From: Lutibacillus sp052034115
GTDB lineage: Bacteria > Actinomycetota > Actinomycetes > Actinomycetales > Dermatophilaceae
Assembly (NCBI GenBank): GCA_052034115.1
Contig: JBPOIZ010000008.1
Location: 1 to 51,639, forward strand
Direction of reading: 5' to 3'
Length of the DNA: 51,639 nucleotides
The notes beneath the pieces are model-generated. The model saw only the letters and a program-made list of their open reading frames with translations. It searched no databases and was not told the DNA's origin. This document shows, piece after piece, positions 31,185 through 39,565 of this stretch (its first letter is position 1; every line of letters begins with the position of its first letter). The position numbers and the translations under genes were made by a program.

Positions 31185-32426
31185 GTGGACGCCACCGCTG
31201 CGGCAACCCTGGGGGGCCTGGTCGGCCTTACCCTGGGTCTGCTCGCGCTCATTGCGGTGCGGTTGTCGGACCGCCAGCAGCGGGCCGTCCCGGAGTTGGA
31301 GCGCCCGGTGGCACTTCAGCCCGGCGTCGTCGAAGTCCTCGCTCTGCTGCGCTCGATCACCATCGTCGTCGACGCCAAGGACGCGGTGACCACCTGCTCG
31401 TCGGCAGCAATGGCGCACGGCCTGGTCCACCGCGGCGTGGTCGTCCACCCGGAGCTGACCGATCTCGTCCACCAGGTGCGTCGGGACGGGGTGATTCGCG
31501 AGGCGGACCTCGAGCTGCCACGCGGGCCTATGGGGTCGGCCAGCCTGCCGATCGCCGTGCGGGTCGCACCGCTTGGTCGCTCGCACGTCCTGCTGCTCGT
31601 CGAGGACCGCAGCAAGGCCCGCCAGATCGAGGAGGTTCGGCGGGACTTCGTGGCCAACGTCAGCCACGAGCTCAAGACCCCGGTGGGCGGCATCGCCCTA
31701 CTCGGTGAGGCGATCCTGGATGCCCACGATGACGCCGACGCCGTCGAGCGGTTCGCCGTGCGCATCGTGGCGGAGACCGAACGGCTCTCGCGGCTCGTCC
31801 AGGAGATCATCGACCTGTCTCGGCTGGAGATGGCGCACACCCTCAACGAGCCGCGCCCGGTCGACATGGGCGAAGCCGCCCGAGAGGCCCTGGACCGGTC
31901 TCGGCTGTCCGCCGAGTCGCGCGCCATCCGGATCGCCTTCGAGGCTGGACCGGCCTGCGTGGTCTTCGGCGAACGAGAACTACTCGTCACCGCCATACGC
32001 AACCTCGTGGGCAACGCCGTCGCGTACTCCGATGCCGGCACGACAGTCACCGTCGTCGTCGCCCGCGATGGCGGGGTGGTGACCGTGACGGTCAGCGACG
32101 AAGGGCACGGCATCCCGGCAGCGGAGTTGCCGCGGATCTTCGAGCGGTTCTATCGCGTCGACGCCGCCCGCTCCCGAGCCACCGGCGGCACCGGTCTGGG
32201 GCTGGCCATCGTCAAGCACGTCTGCCAGAACCACGGCGGTGAGGTCATCGTCGACTCCGTCGAGGGCAGCGGCTCGCGCTTCACCATGCGGTTGCCGGCG
32301 GCCGCCCTGCCGGCGGCGGTCGACGACTCCCCGATCGACGAGGTGCCCGAACCGGTGCCGCCCGGCATCGTCCAGCTCTCCCTCATGAACAACCTCGTCC
32401 AGCCGAGCCGAAAGGTGGCCCCATGA
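31185..32426 (+). CDS. senX3: Sensor histidine kinase SenX3
   Basis: This 413-aa phosphate-sensing kinase has one N-terminal membrane helix (AATLGGLVGLTLGLLALIAV), a PAS-like sensor region, and the transmitter. H-box VSHELKTPVGGIALL carries the phosphorylated His, with N-box LVGNAVAYSD, G1 DEGHGIPAAELPRIFERFYRV and G2 GGTGLGLAIV. The start at 31185 is leaderless. Its stop overlaps the regX3 start. With PhoU and Pst it forms the phosphate-starvation switch. Confidence 0.94.
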   Translation: MDATAAATLGGLVGLTLGLLALIAVRLSDRQQRAVPELERPVALQPGVVEVLALLRSITIVVDAKDAVTTCSSAAMAHGLVHRGVVVHPELTDLVHQVRRDGVIREADLELPRGPMGSASLPIAVRVAPLGRSHVLLLVEDRSKARQIEEVRRDFVANVSHELKTPVGGIALLGEAILDAHDDADAVERFAVRIVAETERLSRLVQEIIDLSRLEMAHTLNEPRPVDMGEAAREALDRSRLSAESRAIRIAFEAGPACVVFGERELLVTAIRNLVGNAVAYSDAGTTVTVVVARDGGVVTVTVSDEGHGIPAAELPRIFERFYRVDAARSRATGGTGLGLAIVKHVCQNHGGEVIVDSVEGSGSRFTMRLPAAALPAAVDDSPIDEVPEPVPPGIVQLSLMNNLVQPSRKVAP

Positions 32427-33103
32427 GCCGCATCCTCCTTGTCGAGGACGAGGCGTCGTTCTCCGACCCGCTGTCCTATCTCCTGCGCAAGGAGGGGTAT
32501 GACGTGCGGGTGGCCGAGACCGGTCCGCAGGCCCTCTCGGAGTTCGACCATCACGGGGCGGACCTGGTCCTGCTCGACCTCATGCTGCCCGGCCTGTCCG
32601 GCATGGACGTCTGTCGGGCCCTGCGGTCGAAGTCCTCGGTGCCGGTCATCATGCTGACCGCCAAGGACAGCGAGATTGACAAGGTCGTCGGCCTGGAGAT
32701 CGGCGCCGACGACTACGTGACCAAGCCCTACAGCTCGCGGGAGCTGCTGGCCCGCATCAAGGCGGTGCTGCGGCGCTTCGGTGAGGTCGAGGAGACCTCG
32801 GCGGCCATCCTCACGGCGGGCCCGGTCCGCATGGACGTGGAACGGCATACCGTGACGGTGGGCGGTTCGCCGGTGTCGTTGCCGTTGAAGGAGTTCGAGC
32901 TGCTCGAACTCTTCCTGCGCAACACCGGGCGGGTGCTCACCCGGATGCAACTCATCGACCGTATCTGGGGCAGCGACTACGTCGGGGACACCAAGACCCT
33001 CGACGTTCACGTCAAGCGGTTGCGTGCCAAGGTCGAGCCGGACCCGGCGAATCCGCACTACATCGTCACGGTGCGTGGTTTGGGCTACAAGTTCGAACCG
33101 TGA
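32423..33103 (+). CDS. regX3: Response regulator RegX3
   Basis: This 226-aa OmpR/PhoB-type regulator has the receiver acid pocket VEDE, phosphoacceptor LLDLMLPG (Asp near residue 52), Thr/Lys switch ITLMTAKD and TKPYSSRELLARIK. The C-terminal winged helix reads LKEFELLELFLRNTGRVLTR and TLDVHVKRLRAKV. It should bind the PHO box at 13424-13441 among others. ATG at 32423 overlaps the senX3 stop (ATGA). Confidence 0.95.
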   Translation: MSRILLVEDEASFSDPLSYLLRKEGYDVRVAETGPQALSEFDHHGADLVLLDLMLPGLSGMDVCRALRSKSSVPVIMLTAKDSEIDKVVGLEIGADDYVTKPYSSRELLARIKAVLRRFGEVEETSAAILTAGPVRMDVERHTVTVGGSPVSLPLKEFELLELFLRNTGRVLTRMQLIDRIWGSDYVGDTKTLDVHVKRLRAKVEPDPANPHYIVTVRGLGYKFEP

Positions 33104-33167
33104 GTCCGGCGGCCGGGGCTCCGTCGTGCGGGGCCATGGCGCGGGGAGCGTGACAGGGCTCGTCAGG

Positions 33168-33641
33168 TCAGGGGGCGACCGCGGGCGTCAGCGTGCTGTA
33201 GGCACCCACGCGAGAGAGAACCGGGACCGACACCAGGGTGTCTCCTGCCGGGGTGGTGACGACCAGGTCCACCCAGGCGCCCGGTGCGCTGGGCACCGCG
33301 GCGACGGTGATCCCGCTGAGCGGCGTCGCGCCACCGGCCGGCACCGAGACGCTGCCCGCCGTGCCGGCGTCGCCGTCGACCTTGGCCGCGACGGTTGCGG
33401 CAGCGTCACCACGGTTGATCGCCGCGCCGATCAGGACTCCCGGGGAGCCCTTGGCGTCGGTGACGACCGCGACATCGCGAAGCAGCACCGTGCCCATCGA
33501 GGCGGCGACGCCGTCTGCGGGCTGGTAGGGCTCGACGGTCTTGGCGCCGGTGAAGGAGCCGAAGCCCCCGCAGCCGCCAAGGGCGAGGACGACGAGGGCG
33601 GAACCGAGGATGCGCGGGGTGCCGGCGAGTCGAGAGGTCAC
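33168..33641 (-). CDS. Putative lipoprotein of unknown function
   Basis: This 157-aa protein has a lipoprotein signal (RILGSALVVLALGGCGG, lipobox with the lipidated Cys about residue 22) and then an extracellular beta-rich domain (DVAVVTDAKGSPGVLIGAAINRGDAAATVAAKV) suggesting an immunoglobulin-like fold. No enzyme motif is seen. GTG at 33641 is chosen because the -10 TAGGCT (33649-33654, minus strand) lies seven bases upstream; the ATG upstream would add 44 residues before the signal. It is convergent with regX3. Confidence 0.75.
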   Translation of the reverse strand: MTSRLAGTPRILGSALVVLALGGCGGFGSFTGAKTVEPYQPADGVAASMGTVLLRDVAVVTDAKGSPGVLIGAAINRGDAAATVAAKVDGDAGTAGSVSVPAGGATPLSGITVAAVPSAPGAWVDLVVTTPAGDTLVSVPVLSRVGAYSTLTPAVAP

Positions 33642-33648
33642 GGCGGTC

Positions 33649-33654
33649 AGCCTA
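33649..33654 (-). promoter_or_regulatory. -10 element of the lipoprotein gene (leaderless)
   Basis: TAGGCT on the minus strand, seven bases (GACCGCC), then GTG at 33641. Confidence 0.55.
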
Positions 33655-33775
33655 GCGGGGAGCGCGCCGGGATGGGCGCCGGAGCCGGTCATGTCACACC
33701 CGCTGCGGCGGCTGCGCCGGGCCGAACCGCACCTCCGCTCGCCCGTGCAGGCATGACGACGGACGTTTGTCAAGA

Positions 33776-33785
33776 CCTCGCGAGG
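33776..33785. other. 10-bp palindrome in the carD upstream region
   Basis: CCTCGCGAGG is perfectly self-complementary and lies about 100 bases before carD, 65 bases upstream of the carD -10. It may be a binding site; nothing else supports this. The region 33655-33850 holds no other gene. Confidence 0.35.
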
Positions 33786-33850
33786 CGCTGGCAGTGCTCT
33801 GACCTGCGCAAACGCAGTGCTTCGGGTTCCGGTGGGCCGGTGGCGCGTGT

Positions 33851-33856
33851 TATCCT
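33851..33856 (+). promoter_or_regulatory. -10 element of carD
   Basis: TATCCT lies 27 bases before the carD ATG, so this gene has a short leader with an AAAGGGG ribosome site (33867-33873), unlike the leaderless neighbours. The -35 is not clear. Confidence 0.5.
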
Positions 33857-33883
33857 GGACGCCGCGAAAGGGGTTCGAACCAT

Positions 33884-34366
33884 ATGGTTTTCAAGGTCGG
33901 CGAAACGGTCGTGTACCCACATCACGGGGCGGCACTGATCGAAGAGATCAACACTCGGACGATCCGCGGGGAGGACAAGGTCTATCTCAAGCTCAAAGTG
34001 GCGCAGGGCGACCTGACGATCGAGGTGCCGGCTGAGAACTGCGACCTCGTCGGCGTGCGCGATGTCGTCGGCCAGGAGGGTCTGAACCGGGTCTTCGAAG
34101 TGCTCCGGGCCCCGCACACCGAGGAGCCGACGAACTGGTCCCGCCGCTACAAGGCCAACCTCGAGAAGCTCGCCTCCGGCGACGTCATCAAGGTGGCCGA
34201 GGTCGTTCGCGACCTGTGGCGCCGCGACAAGGACCGCGGGCTGTCCGCGGGAGAGAAGCGGATGCTGGCCAAGGCCCGCCAGATCCTGGTCAGCGAGCTC
34301 GCCCTGGCCGAGAAGACCGATGAGGTCAAGGCCGAGTCGATCCTCGACGAGGTGCTCGCCTCCTGA
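33884..34366 (+). CDS. carD: CarD-family RNA polymerase-binding transcription factor
   Basis: This 160-aa essential regulator stabilises open promoter complexes at many promoters, including rRNA. The N-terminal RNA-polymerase-interacting Tudor-like domain reads FKVGETVVYPHHGAALIEEI. The C-terminal helical DNA-binding domain includes RRYKANLEKLASGDVIKVAEVVRDLWRRD with the conserved Trp. It precedes ispD by 11 bases, as in mycobacteria. Confidence 0.96.
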   Translation: MVFKVGETVVYPHHGAALIEEINTRTIRGEDKVYLKLKVAQGDLTIEVPAENCDLVGVRDVVGQEGLNRVFEVLRAPHTEEPTNWSRRYKANLEKLASGDVIKVAEVVRDLWRRDKDRGLSAGEKRMLAKARQILVSELALAEKTDEVKAESILDEVLAS

Positions 34367-34377
34367 GCCCGGTCCCC

Positions 34378-35079
34378 GTGACATCCGACGCCGACGCCCC
34401 CTCCCGGGGCGTCGGCGTCGTCATCGTTGCCGGTGGCAGCGGCACACGCCTTGGTGCAGCGCTGCCCAAGGCATTTGTGGCCCTGGCCGGACGCCCCTTG
34501 CTCGCCTACGCCGTCGACACAGCCGTGCAGGTCCGCGACCTGGTCGCGGTCGTCATCGCGGTCCCTGCGGGGTATGCCGACCGGAGTCATCCGGCCTACC
34601 AGGGTTGGCTGCCGCAGGAGGCGATCCTCGTCCCGGGCGGCGCAGAGCGGTCCGACTCGGTGGCTGCCGCACTGGCCGCGCTGCCTGCGTGCGAGGTCGT
34701 CCTGGTCCATGACGCGGCGCGCTGCCTGGCGCCGGTGGCACTGTTCGAGCGGTTGGTCGACGCGGTGCTCGGCACCGGGGCCCCAGCGGTGGTGCCCGGC
34801 ATCCCGGTGGTCGACACCATCAAGGCCGTCGACGCCGACGGGTGGGTGGTCTCCAGTCCCGAGCGCGCCGGGCTGCGGATCGCCCAGACCCCCCAGGCGT
34901 TCCGCCACGAGATCCTGCTGCGGGCTCACGCCGTCGGTGGCTCCGGGGCCACCGACGACGCGGTGCTCGTCGAACAACTCGGCGAGCGGGTGCTCGTCAT
35001 CGACGGTGACCCGCGAGCGCTGAAGATCACCACGCAGGAGGACCTGCGCACCGCTGCGCGGCTTCTCGCGGGAGACTAG
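34378..35079 (+). CDS. ispD: 2-C-methyl-D-erythritol 4-phosphate cytidylyltransferase
   Basis: This 233-aa enzyme joins MEP to CTP in the non-mevalonate isoprenoid pathway. The nucleotide-binding opening is VVIVAGGSGTRLGAALPKAF. VLVHDAARCLAP, IPVVDTIKAV, RIAQTPQAFR and the closing DPRALKITTQEDL are all typical. The start is GTG at 34378. Its pathway partner ispF follows only after two unrelated genes. Confidence 0.95.
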   Translation: MTSDADAPSRGVGVVIVAGGSGTRLGAALPKAFVALAGRPLLAYAVDTAVQVRDLVAVVIAVPAGYADRSHPAYQGWLPQEAILVPGGAERSDSVAAALAALPACEVVLVHDAARCLAPVALFERLVDAVLGTGAPAVVPGIPVVDTIKAVDADGWVVSSPERAGLRIAQTPQAFRHEILLRAHAVGGSGATDDAVLVEQLGERVLVIDGDPRALKITTQEDLRTAARLLAGD

Positions 35080-35083
35080 GCCC

Positions 35084-35845
35084 ATGAGCACTCGTCCCGT
35101 CGCCCTTGTCACCGGAGGAGGCACCGGCATCGGCGCCGCCAGTGCCCAGGTGTTGGCCGCCCAGGGTTTCGACCTGGTTCTCGCCGGCCGGCGCCGCGAA
35201 CCTATCGAGGAGGTGGCCCGTCGACTCGACGGCCGCCATCTCGTCCTGGACGTCACCGATCGCGAGGCCGTCCTGGCCGCTGTCGGTGCCCTGGACCGCC
35301 TCGACGTCCTGGTGAACAACGCCGGCGGAGCGATCGGCACGGAGCGGGTCGAGTCCGGCCTGACCGACGACTGGCAGACGATGTATGCCGCCAATGTCCT
35401 GGGCACCTTGCACGTGACCCAGGCGGCGCTGCCGCTGCTGCGCCGTTCCCCCCGCGCGACCATCGTGACGATCGGGTCGGTGGCCGGGGTGACGACCTAC
35501 GAGGGCGGGGCGGGCTACACCGCCGCCAAGCACGGCGTCCACGCGCTTATGGAGACCCTGCGGCTGGAGCTGTGCGGGGAGCGCGTCCGGGTCATCGAAC
35601 TGCTGCCGGGGATGGTGGCCACCGAGGGGTTCTCGCTGACCCGGTTCCGTGGCGACCACACCAGGGCCGACGCGGTGTATGCCGGCGTGGACCATCCCCT
35701 GACGGCCGACGATGTCGCGGCCTGCGTGGGCTTCGTCGTCGGCCTGCCCCAACACGTCAACATCGACTCCATGGTCATCAAGCCGGTGGCCCAGGCCGCG
35801 GTGCACAAGGTGCACCGGGCGCCGATCGACTGGGGCGTGGAGTGA
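35084..35845 (+). CDS. Short-chain dehydrogenase/reductase
   Basis: This 253-aa classical SDR has the cofactor site TGGGTGIG, LVNNAGG, the catalytic Ser in SVAGVTTYEGG and the YxxxK motif YTAAKHG. It ends with a tail typical of the YdfG-like serine/3-hydroxy acid group (NIDSMVIKPVAQAA). It starts 4 bases after ispD with GGGAG nine bases upstream, and its stop overlaps the next start. Its substrate is unknown; co-transcription with isoprenoid genes is unusual. Confidence 0.9.
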   Translation: MSTRPVALVTGGGTGIGAASAQVLAAQGFDLVLAGRRREPIEEVARRLDGRHLVLDVTDREAVLAAVGALDRLDVLVNNAGGAIGTERVESGLTDDWQTMYAANVLGTLHVTQAALPLLRRSPRATIVTIGSVAGVTTYEGGAGYTAAKHGVHALMETLRLELCGERVRVIELLPGMVATEGFSLTRFRGDHTRADAVYAGVDHPLTADDVAACVGFVVGLPQHVNIDSMVIKPVAQAAVHKVHRAPIDWGVE

Positions 35846-36375
35846 GCGGTGGACTGATCGTCCTCGGCGGTCTGCCGGGGAGCGGGAAGACCACCTTGGC
35901 CCGCGAGGTGGCCCGGCGCCGCCGGGCGACGCACATCCGGATCGACTCGATCGAGTCGGCGCTGATCTGCGGCGGCCTGGCCCGGGAGGACCTCGGCGAG
36001 CTGGGCTACCGGGTCGGGTATGCCGTCGCCGGCGACGTCCTGGACCTGGGTGGCATCGCCGTCGCGGACTCGGTCAACCCGCTGTCCGAGACGCGGTCCG
36101 CATGGCGCGAGGTGGCGACGACGCGCGGCCTGCCCAGCCTGGAGGTGGAGGTCGTGTGCAGTGACGCCACCGAACACCGCCGCCGGGTGGAGGGCCGGAC
36201 GGCCGACCTGCCCGGCGTGCGGCCACCGACCTGGGCCGATGTGATGGCCCGGGCGTATGAGCCCTGGCCGGCGCAGGTCCGCGTGGATCTGGCAGTCTAC
36301 GGCGTCGGGGAAGCAGCGGACCTCGTGCTCACTGCGGCGCGGTGGCTGGTCCGGGAGGATGGCCGGTATGCCTGA
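35842..36375 (+). CDS. P-loop kinase-like ATP-binding protein
   Basis: This 177-aa protein has a Walker A motif GGLPGSGKTTLA and the AAA_33 zeta-toxin/kinase pattern, including THIRIDSIESALI (Asp for substrate or metal) and GGIAVADSVNPLSETR (Walker B-like). Such proteins phosphorylate small molecules. GTG at 35842 overlaps the SDR stop (GTGA) and its own stop overlaps ispF by 8 bases, so it is translated with both. Substrate unknown. Confidence 0.8.
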   Translation: MSGGLIVLGGLPGSGKTTLAREVARRRRATHIRIDSIESALICGGLAREDLGELGYRVGYAVAGDVLDLGGIAVADSVNPLSETRSAWREVATTRGLPSLEVEVVCSDATEHRRRVEGRTADLPGVRPPTWADVMARAYEPWPAQVRVDLAVYGVGEAADLVLTAARWLVREDGRYA

Positions 36376-36865
36376 CGACCTGCGGATAGGCGTCGGCGTC
36401 GACGTCCACCGCTACGCCGAGCCGCCGTCGGCCGATGGGCTCTGGCTCGCCGGACTGCGGTGGCCGGGGGAGCGCCCTTTGGAGGGGCACTCGGACGCCG
36501 ACGTCGCGGCCCACGCCTGCTGTGACGCGATCCTGTCCGCCGCTGGGCTCGGTGACCTGGGAGCGCAGTTCGGCACCTCGGATCCGCGGTGGGCAGGTGC
36601 CAGTGGCGCGATGCTGCTCGGCGAGTCGGCGCGGCGGGTGCGGGACGCGGGCTACGAGGTCGTTCACGTCTCGGTGCAGGTCATCGGCAACCGGCCCAAG
36701 GTCGGGTCGCGCCGGGCGGAGGCGCAGGACGCTCTGGGCGCAGCCTGCAACGCCCCGGTCTCGGTGGCGGGCACCACGACCGACGGCTTGGGTCTGACCG
36801 GCCGCGGCGAAGGCGTGGCCGCCATCGCCACGGCCCTGCTCCGGGCTGGCGGCGCCTCGTCCTGA
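36368..36865 (+). CDS. ispF: 2-C-methyl-D-erythritol 2,4-cyclodiphosphate synthase
   Basis: This 165-aa trimeric zinc enzyme closes the MEcPP ring, the MEP-pathway step after IspE. The metal ligands are in GVDVHRYAE (Asp, His) and LEGHSDADVAAHACCDA (His). The substrate loop has QFGTSDPRWAGASGAMLL, and GTTTDGLGLTGRGEGVA closes the site. It overlaps the kinase-like gene by 8 bases. Confidence 0.95.
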   Translation: MPDDLRIGVGVDVHRYAEPPSADGLWLAGLRWPGERPLEGHSDADVAAHACCDAILSAAGLGDLGAQFGTSDPRWAGASGAMLLGESARRVRDAGYEVVHVSVQVIGNRPKVGSRRAEAQDALGAACNAPVSVAGTTTDGLGLTGRGEGVAAIATALLRAGGASS

Positions 36866-36894
36866 CCGTTGCTGGGCCACGCCGAGACGGCCTA

Positions 36895-36913
36895 CGCCGC
36901 TACCGGAGCGGCG
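36895..36913. terminator. Hairpin between convergent ispF and HTH genes
   Basis: CGCCGCT-ACCGG-AGCGGCG is a perfect 7-bp stem in the 57 bases between the two stops and can serve both directions. No T-run on either side. Confidence 0.4.
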
Positions 36914-36922
36914 GTGACGGGG

Positions 36923-37243
36923 TCAGGGGCGGTCTGCCGGCCGGGCCCGCCGCACCAAGGCGGCCATGCGCTGCATTTCGCTGACGTGCCCGCAGAAGGC
37001 CAACCGCCCCGGGTCGGTGAGGGTGACGTAGGTGCGCACCCGGCCCTCGGCGGAGCGCTTGGCAAGCTGGACGTAACCGGCTTCCTGGAGCGCTCGCAAG
37101 TGCTTGCTGAGGGCCGATGCCGACACCTCCAAGCGGTCCTGCAGGGCGGCGAAATCGGCCTCGGTCACCGGCACCAACGCGGCGCACAGACGCATCCGGG
37201 TGGGCTCATGGATCAAGGGGTCGAACACCGGGCGCGGACTCAC
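36923..37243 (-). CDS. Winged-helix regulator, ArsR/MarR type
   Basis: This 106-aa DNA-binding protein reads FDPLIHEPTRMRLCAALVPV, then VTEADFAALQDRLEVSASALSKHLRALQEAGYV, a winged helix of the transcription-regulator family often annotated as MarR-like or DUF7342-like. No metal-binding Cys pair is visible, so it is not a typical ArsR metal sensor. GTG at 37243 follows a leaderless -10. It is divergent from mscR and may control it. Confidence 0.8.
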   Translation of the reverse strand: MSPRPVFDPLIHEPTRMRLCAALVPVTEADFAALQDRLEVSASALSKHLRALQEAGYVQLAKRSAEGRVRTYVTLTDPGRLAFCGHVSEMQRMAALVRRARPADRP

Positions 37244-37249
37244 CTGCCG

Positions 37250-37255
37250 AGGATA
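37250..37255 (-). promoter_or_regulatory. -10 element of the HTH gene (leaderless)
   Basis: TATCCT on the minus strand, six bases (CGGCAG), then GTG at 37243. Confidence 0.55.
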
Positions 37256-37388
37256 GCGTCGACTTTCCTGCAGGGAAACTGGCAAACCGGTGTTGACCTG
37301 CGCGGATGCCGACGAACGACCCGGCAACGGTGCTGCGCTGGACGTGGTCAGCCTAGGGTGGACCTCACGTTGCCGAAGGAGCTTGACG

Positions 37389-38471
37389 ATGCCGCAGACG
37401 GTCAAGGGAGTCATCGCCCGCAGCAAGGGCGCGCCGGTCGAACTCGTCGACGTCGTCGTCCCGGATCCGGGCCCCGGAGAGGCGGTCGTCGCGGTCCAGG
37501 CGTGCGGTGTCTGTCACACCGACCTGCACTACCGCGAGGGGGGCATCAACGACGACTTTCCGTTCCTGCTCGGTCATGAGGCTGCGGGGGTCGTCGAAGC
37601 GGTCGGTGAGGGTGTCACCGAGGTGGCGCCCGGAGACTTCGTCATCCTCAACTGGCGAGCGGTCTGCGGCCGGTGCCGGGCCTGTCTGAAGGGCAAGCCG
37701 TGGTACTGCTTCGCGACGCACAACGCCACGCAGAAGATGACGTTGACCGATGGCACGCACCTGTCGCCGGCGCTGGGGATCGGCGCCTTCATCGAGAAGA
37801 CCCTCGTGGCGGCAGGGCAGTGCACCAAGGTTCCCGTGGCCGACGCCGCGGCCGTCGGACTCCTCGGATGTGGGGTCATGGCGGGGTTCGGCGCCGCAGT
37901 GCACACGGGGGGCGTCGGCCGCGGGGATTCCATTGCGGTATTCGGCTGCGGCGGCGTGGGCAACGCCGCCATCGCCGGTGCCGCCGTCGCGGGGGCGACA
38001 ACGATCATCGGCGTCGATGTCGATGACCGGAAGCTGGCGCTGGCCAGGCGCTTTGGTGCGACGCACGTCGTCGATGCGAGCGCTGAGGACCCGGTCGCAG
38101 CGATCAAGGCCTTGACCGGGGGGCACGGGGCCGACGTCGTCGTCGAGGCGGTCGGGCGACCGGAGACCTACGAGCAGGCCTTCTACGCCCGGGACCTGGC
38201 CGGCACGGTCGTCCTCGTCGGGGTGCCCACGCCGGACAAGCAGGTCACCTTGCCGATGATCGAGATCTTTGGGCGCGGCGGTGCCCTCAAGTCGAGCTGG
38301 TATGGCGACTGCCTGCCGAGCCGGGACTTCCCCATGCTGGTCGACCTCTACCGGCAGGGACGGTTCGACCTGGAGGGTTTCGTGTCCGAACGGATCGGCC
38401 TGGGTGACGTCGAGGAGGCCTTCGCCAAGATGCATCGCGGTGAGGTGCTTCGCTCTGTGGTCGAGCTGTGA
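37389..38471 (+). CDS. S-(hydroxymethyl)mycothiol dehydrogenase (MscR-like)
   Basis: This 360-aa zinc MDR-family enzyme has the catalytic zinc ligands in CGVCHTDLHYREGG and LGHEAAG, the structural zinc loop CGRCRACLKGKPWYC, and the NAD-binding fold GCGGVGNAAIAG. Length and sequence fit mycothiol-dependent formaldehyde dehydrogenase / nitrosomycothiol reductase. The match is strengthened by the coupled metallo-hydrolase, the same pair as mscR-Rv2260 in mycobacteria. AAGGAG (37376-37381) sets the start. Confidence 0.85.
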   Translation: MPQTVKGVIARSKGAPVELVDVVVPDPGPGEAVVAVQACGVCHTDLHYREGGINDDFPFLLGHEAAGVVEAVGEGVTEVAPGDFVILNWRAVCGRCRACLKGKPWYCFATHNATQKMTLTDGTHLSPALGIGAFIEKTLVAAGQCTKVPVADAAAVGLLGCGVMAGFGAAVHTGGVGRGDSIAVFGCGGVGNAAIAGAAVAGATTIIGVDVDDRKLALARRFGATHVVDASAEDPVAAIKALTGGHGADVVVEAVGRPETYEQAFYARDLAGTVVLVGVPTPDKQVTLPMIEIFGRGGALKSSWYGDCLPSRDFPMLVDLYRQGRFDLEGFVSERIGLGDVEEAFAKMHRGEVLRSVVEL

Positions 38472-39121
38472 TCCCGCAGACCCGATCCCCCGCAGGGGTG
38501 GGGATCGAGCACCTCGTGACGAGCGGGACGTTCAGCCTCGACGGTGGCACCTGGGAGGTGGACAACAACGTCTGGATCGTCGGCGACGACCTGGAGTGTG
38601 TGGTCATCGACGCCCCCCATCGGGCCAAGGCCATCCTCGACGTCGTCGGCGAGCGGCGGGTCCTCGGTGTGCTCTGCACGCATGCCCATGACGACCACAT
38701 CAGTGCCCTGGAGGCGCTCTGCGGCGCCACCCGGGCGCCGGCATACCTCCACCCGGCCGACCGTGAGTTGTGGCACCGGGTGCTGCACCTGCCGCCGGAG
38801 CACGACCTGGCCGATGGGGACGTGATCCGGGTCGGTGAGGACGTCGACCTGCAGGTCATCCACACCCCGGGACACGCGCCAGGGGCGGTGTGTTTCTACG
38901 CGCCCGCCCTCGGCGTGGTCTTCACGGGGGACACCCTCTTCCACGGTGGCCCGGGCGCCACAGGGCGCAGCTTCAGCCACTTCCCGACGATCATCGAGTC
39001 GATCTCCTCCTCGTTGCTCACCCTCCCGGAGGAGACCGTCGTGCTGACCGGGCACGGCGCGTCGACGACGATCGGCGCCGAGAAGCCGCATCTGCAGGAG
39101 TGGATCGACCGCGGGCACTGA
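38468..39121 (+). CDS. Metallo-beta-lactamase-fold hydrolase, partner of MscR
   Basis: This 217-aa protein has the binuclear zinc motif THAHDDHI, then TPGHAPGAVCF, FTGDTLFHGG and the final TGHG. Glyoxalase II-like enzymes of this fold cleave thioesters, so it could release formate from S-formyl-mycothiol made by MscR; this is inferred from the pairing. GTG at 38468 overlaps the mscR stop (GTGA). Confidence 0.85.
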   Translation: MIPQTRSPAGVGIEHLVTSGTFSLDGGTWEVDNNVWIVGDDLECVVIDAPHRAKAILDVVGERRVLGVLCTHAHDDHISALEALCGATRAPAYLHPADRELWHRVLHLPPEHDLADGDVIRVGEDVDLQVIHTPGHAPGAVCFYAPALGVVFTGDTLFHGGPGATGRSFSHFPTIIESISSSLLTLPEETVVLTGHGASTTIGAEKPHLQEWIDRGH

Positions 39122-39160
39122 ACGTCAGTGGGCACGGTGGTCCGTGGGAGGATCGGGCGC

Positions 39161-39493
39161 ATGAGACGACCGCCGCTGTCCGAGCAGGCCCGACGGCGCG
39201 ACGCGATCGCCGGTGTGGTCATCTATCTGTTCACCCTCGCCCTGGGGCTGGTCGCCTCGTTGGCCGCCATGACCCGCGGTCTGGGCAACCCCCGTGACGT
39301 CGGGTTGCTCAAGCTGTCGATCGCCATCCCGCTCATCGCGTCGTTCCTCGTCATCGTGTGGGTGCCGGCACTGTTGTGGCTGCGGCGCACGGCGGAACGA
39401 CCCAAGCTCGCGTTCACCGCCTTCACCGGGCTCGCGGTCGTGTCCGCCGCGGCCTTTGCCGGTGGCCTCATCGCCGCGCAGGCCGGGGTCTGA
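39161..39493 (+). CDS. Small membrane protein of unknown function
   Basis: This 110-aa protein has a charged N-terminus (RRPPLSEQARRRDA) and three hydrophobic helices (AIAGVVIYLFTLALGLVASLA, LSIAIPLIASFLVIVWVPALLWL, AFTGLAVVSAAAFAGGLIAA). No motif recognised. GGGAGG lies nine bases before ATG 39161. Confidence 0.7.
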   Translation: MRRPPLSEQARRRDAIAGVVIYLFTLALGLVASLAAMTRGLGNPRDVGLLKLSIAIPLIASFLVIVWVPALLWLRRTAERPKLAFTAFTGLAVVSAAAFAGGLIAAQAGV

Positions 39494-39552
39494 CCCCCTT
39501 CGGCGCGGCCACCTTGGGGTGAAACCGTGCGGACCCTGGGCGAACCCGCCGG

Positions 39553-39558
39553 TAGCCT
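39553..39558 (+). promoter_or_regulatory. -10 element of cysS (leaderless)
   Basis: TAGCCT, seven bases (GCTGCCT), then GTG at 39566. Confidence 0.55.
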
Positions 39559-39565
39559 GCTGCCT

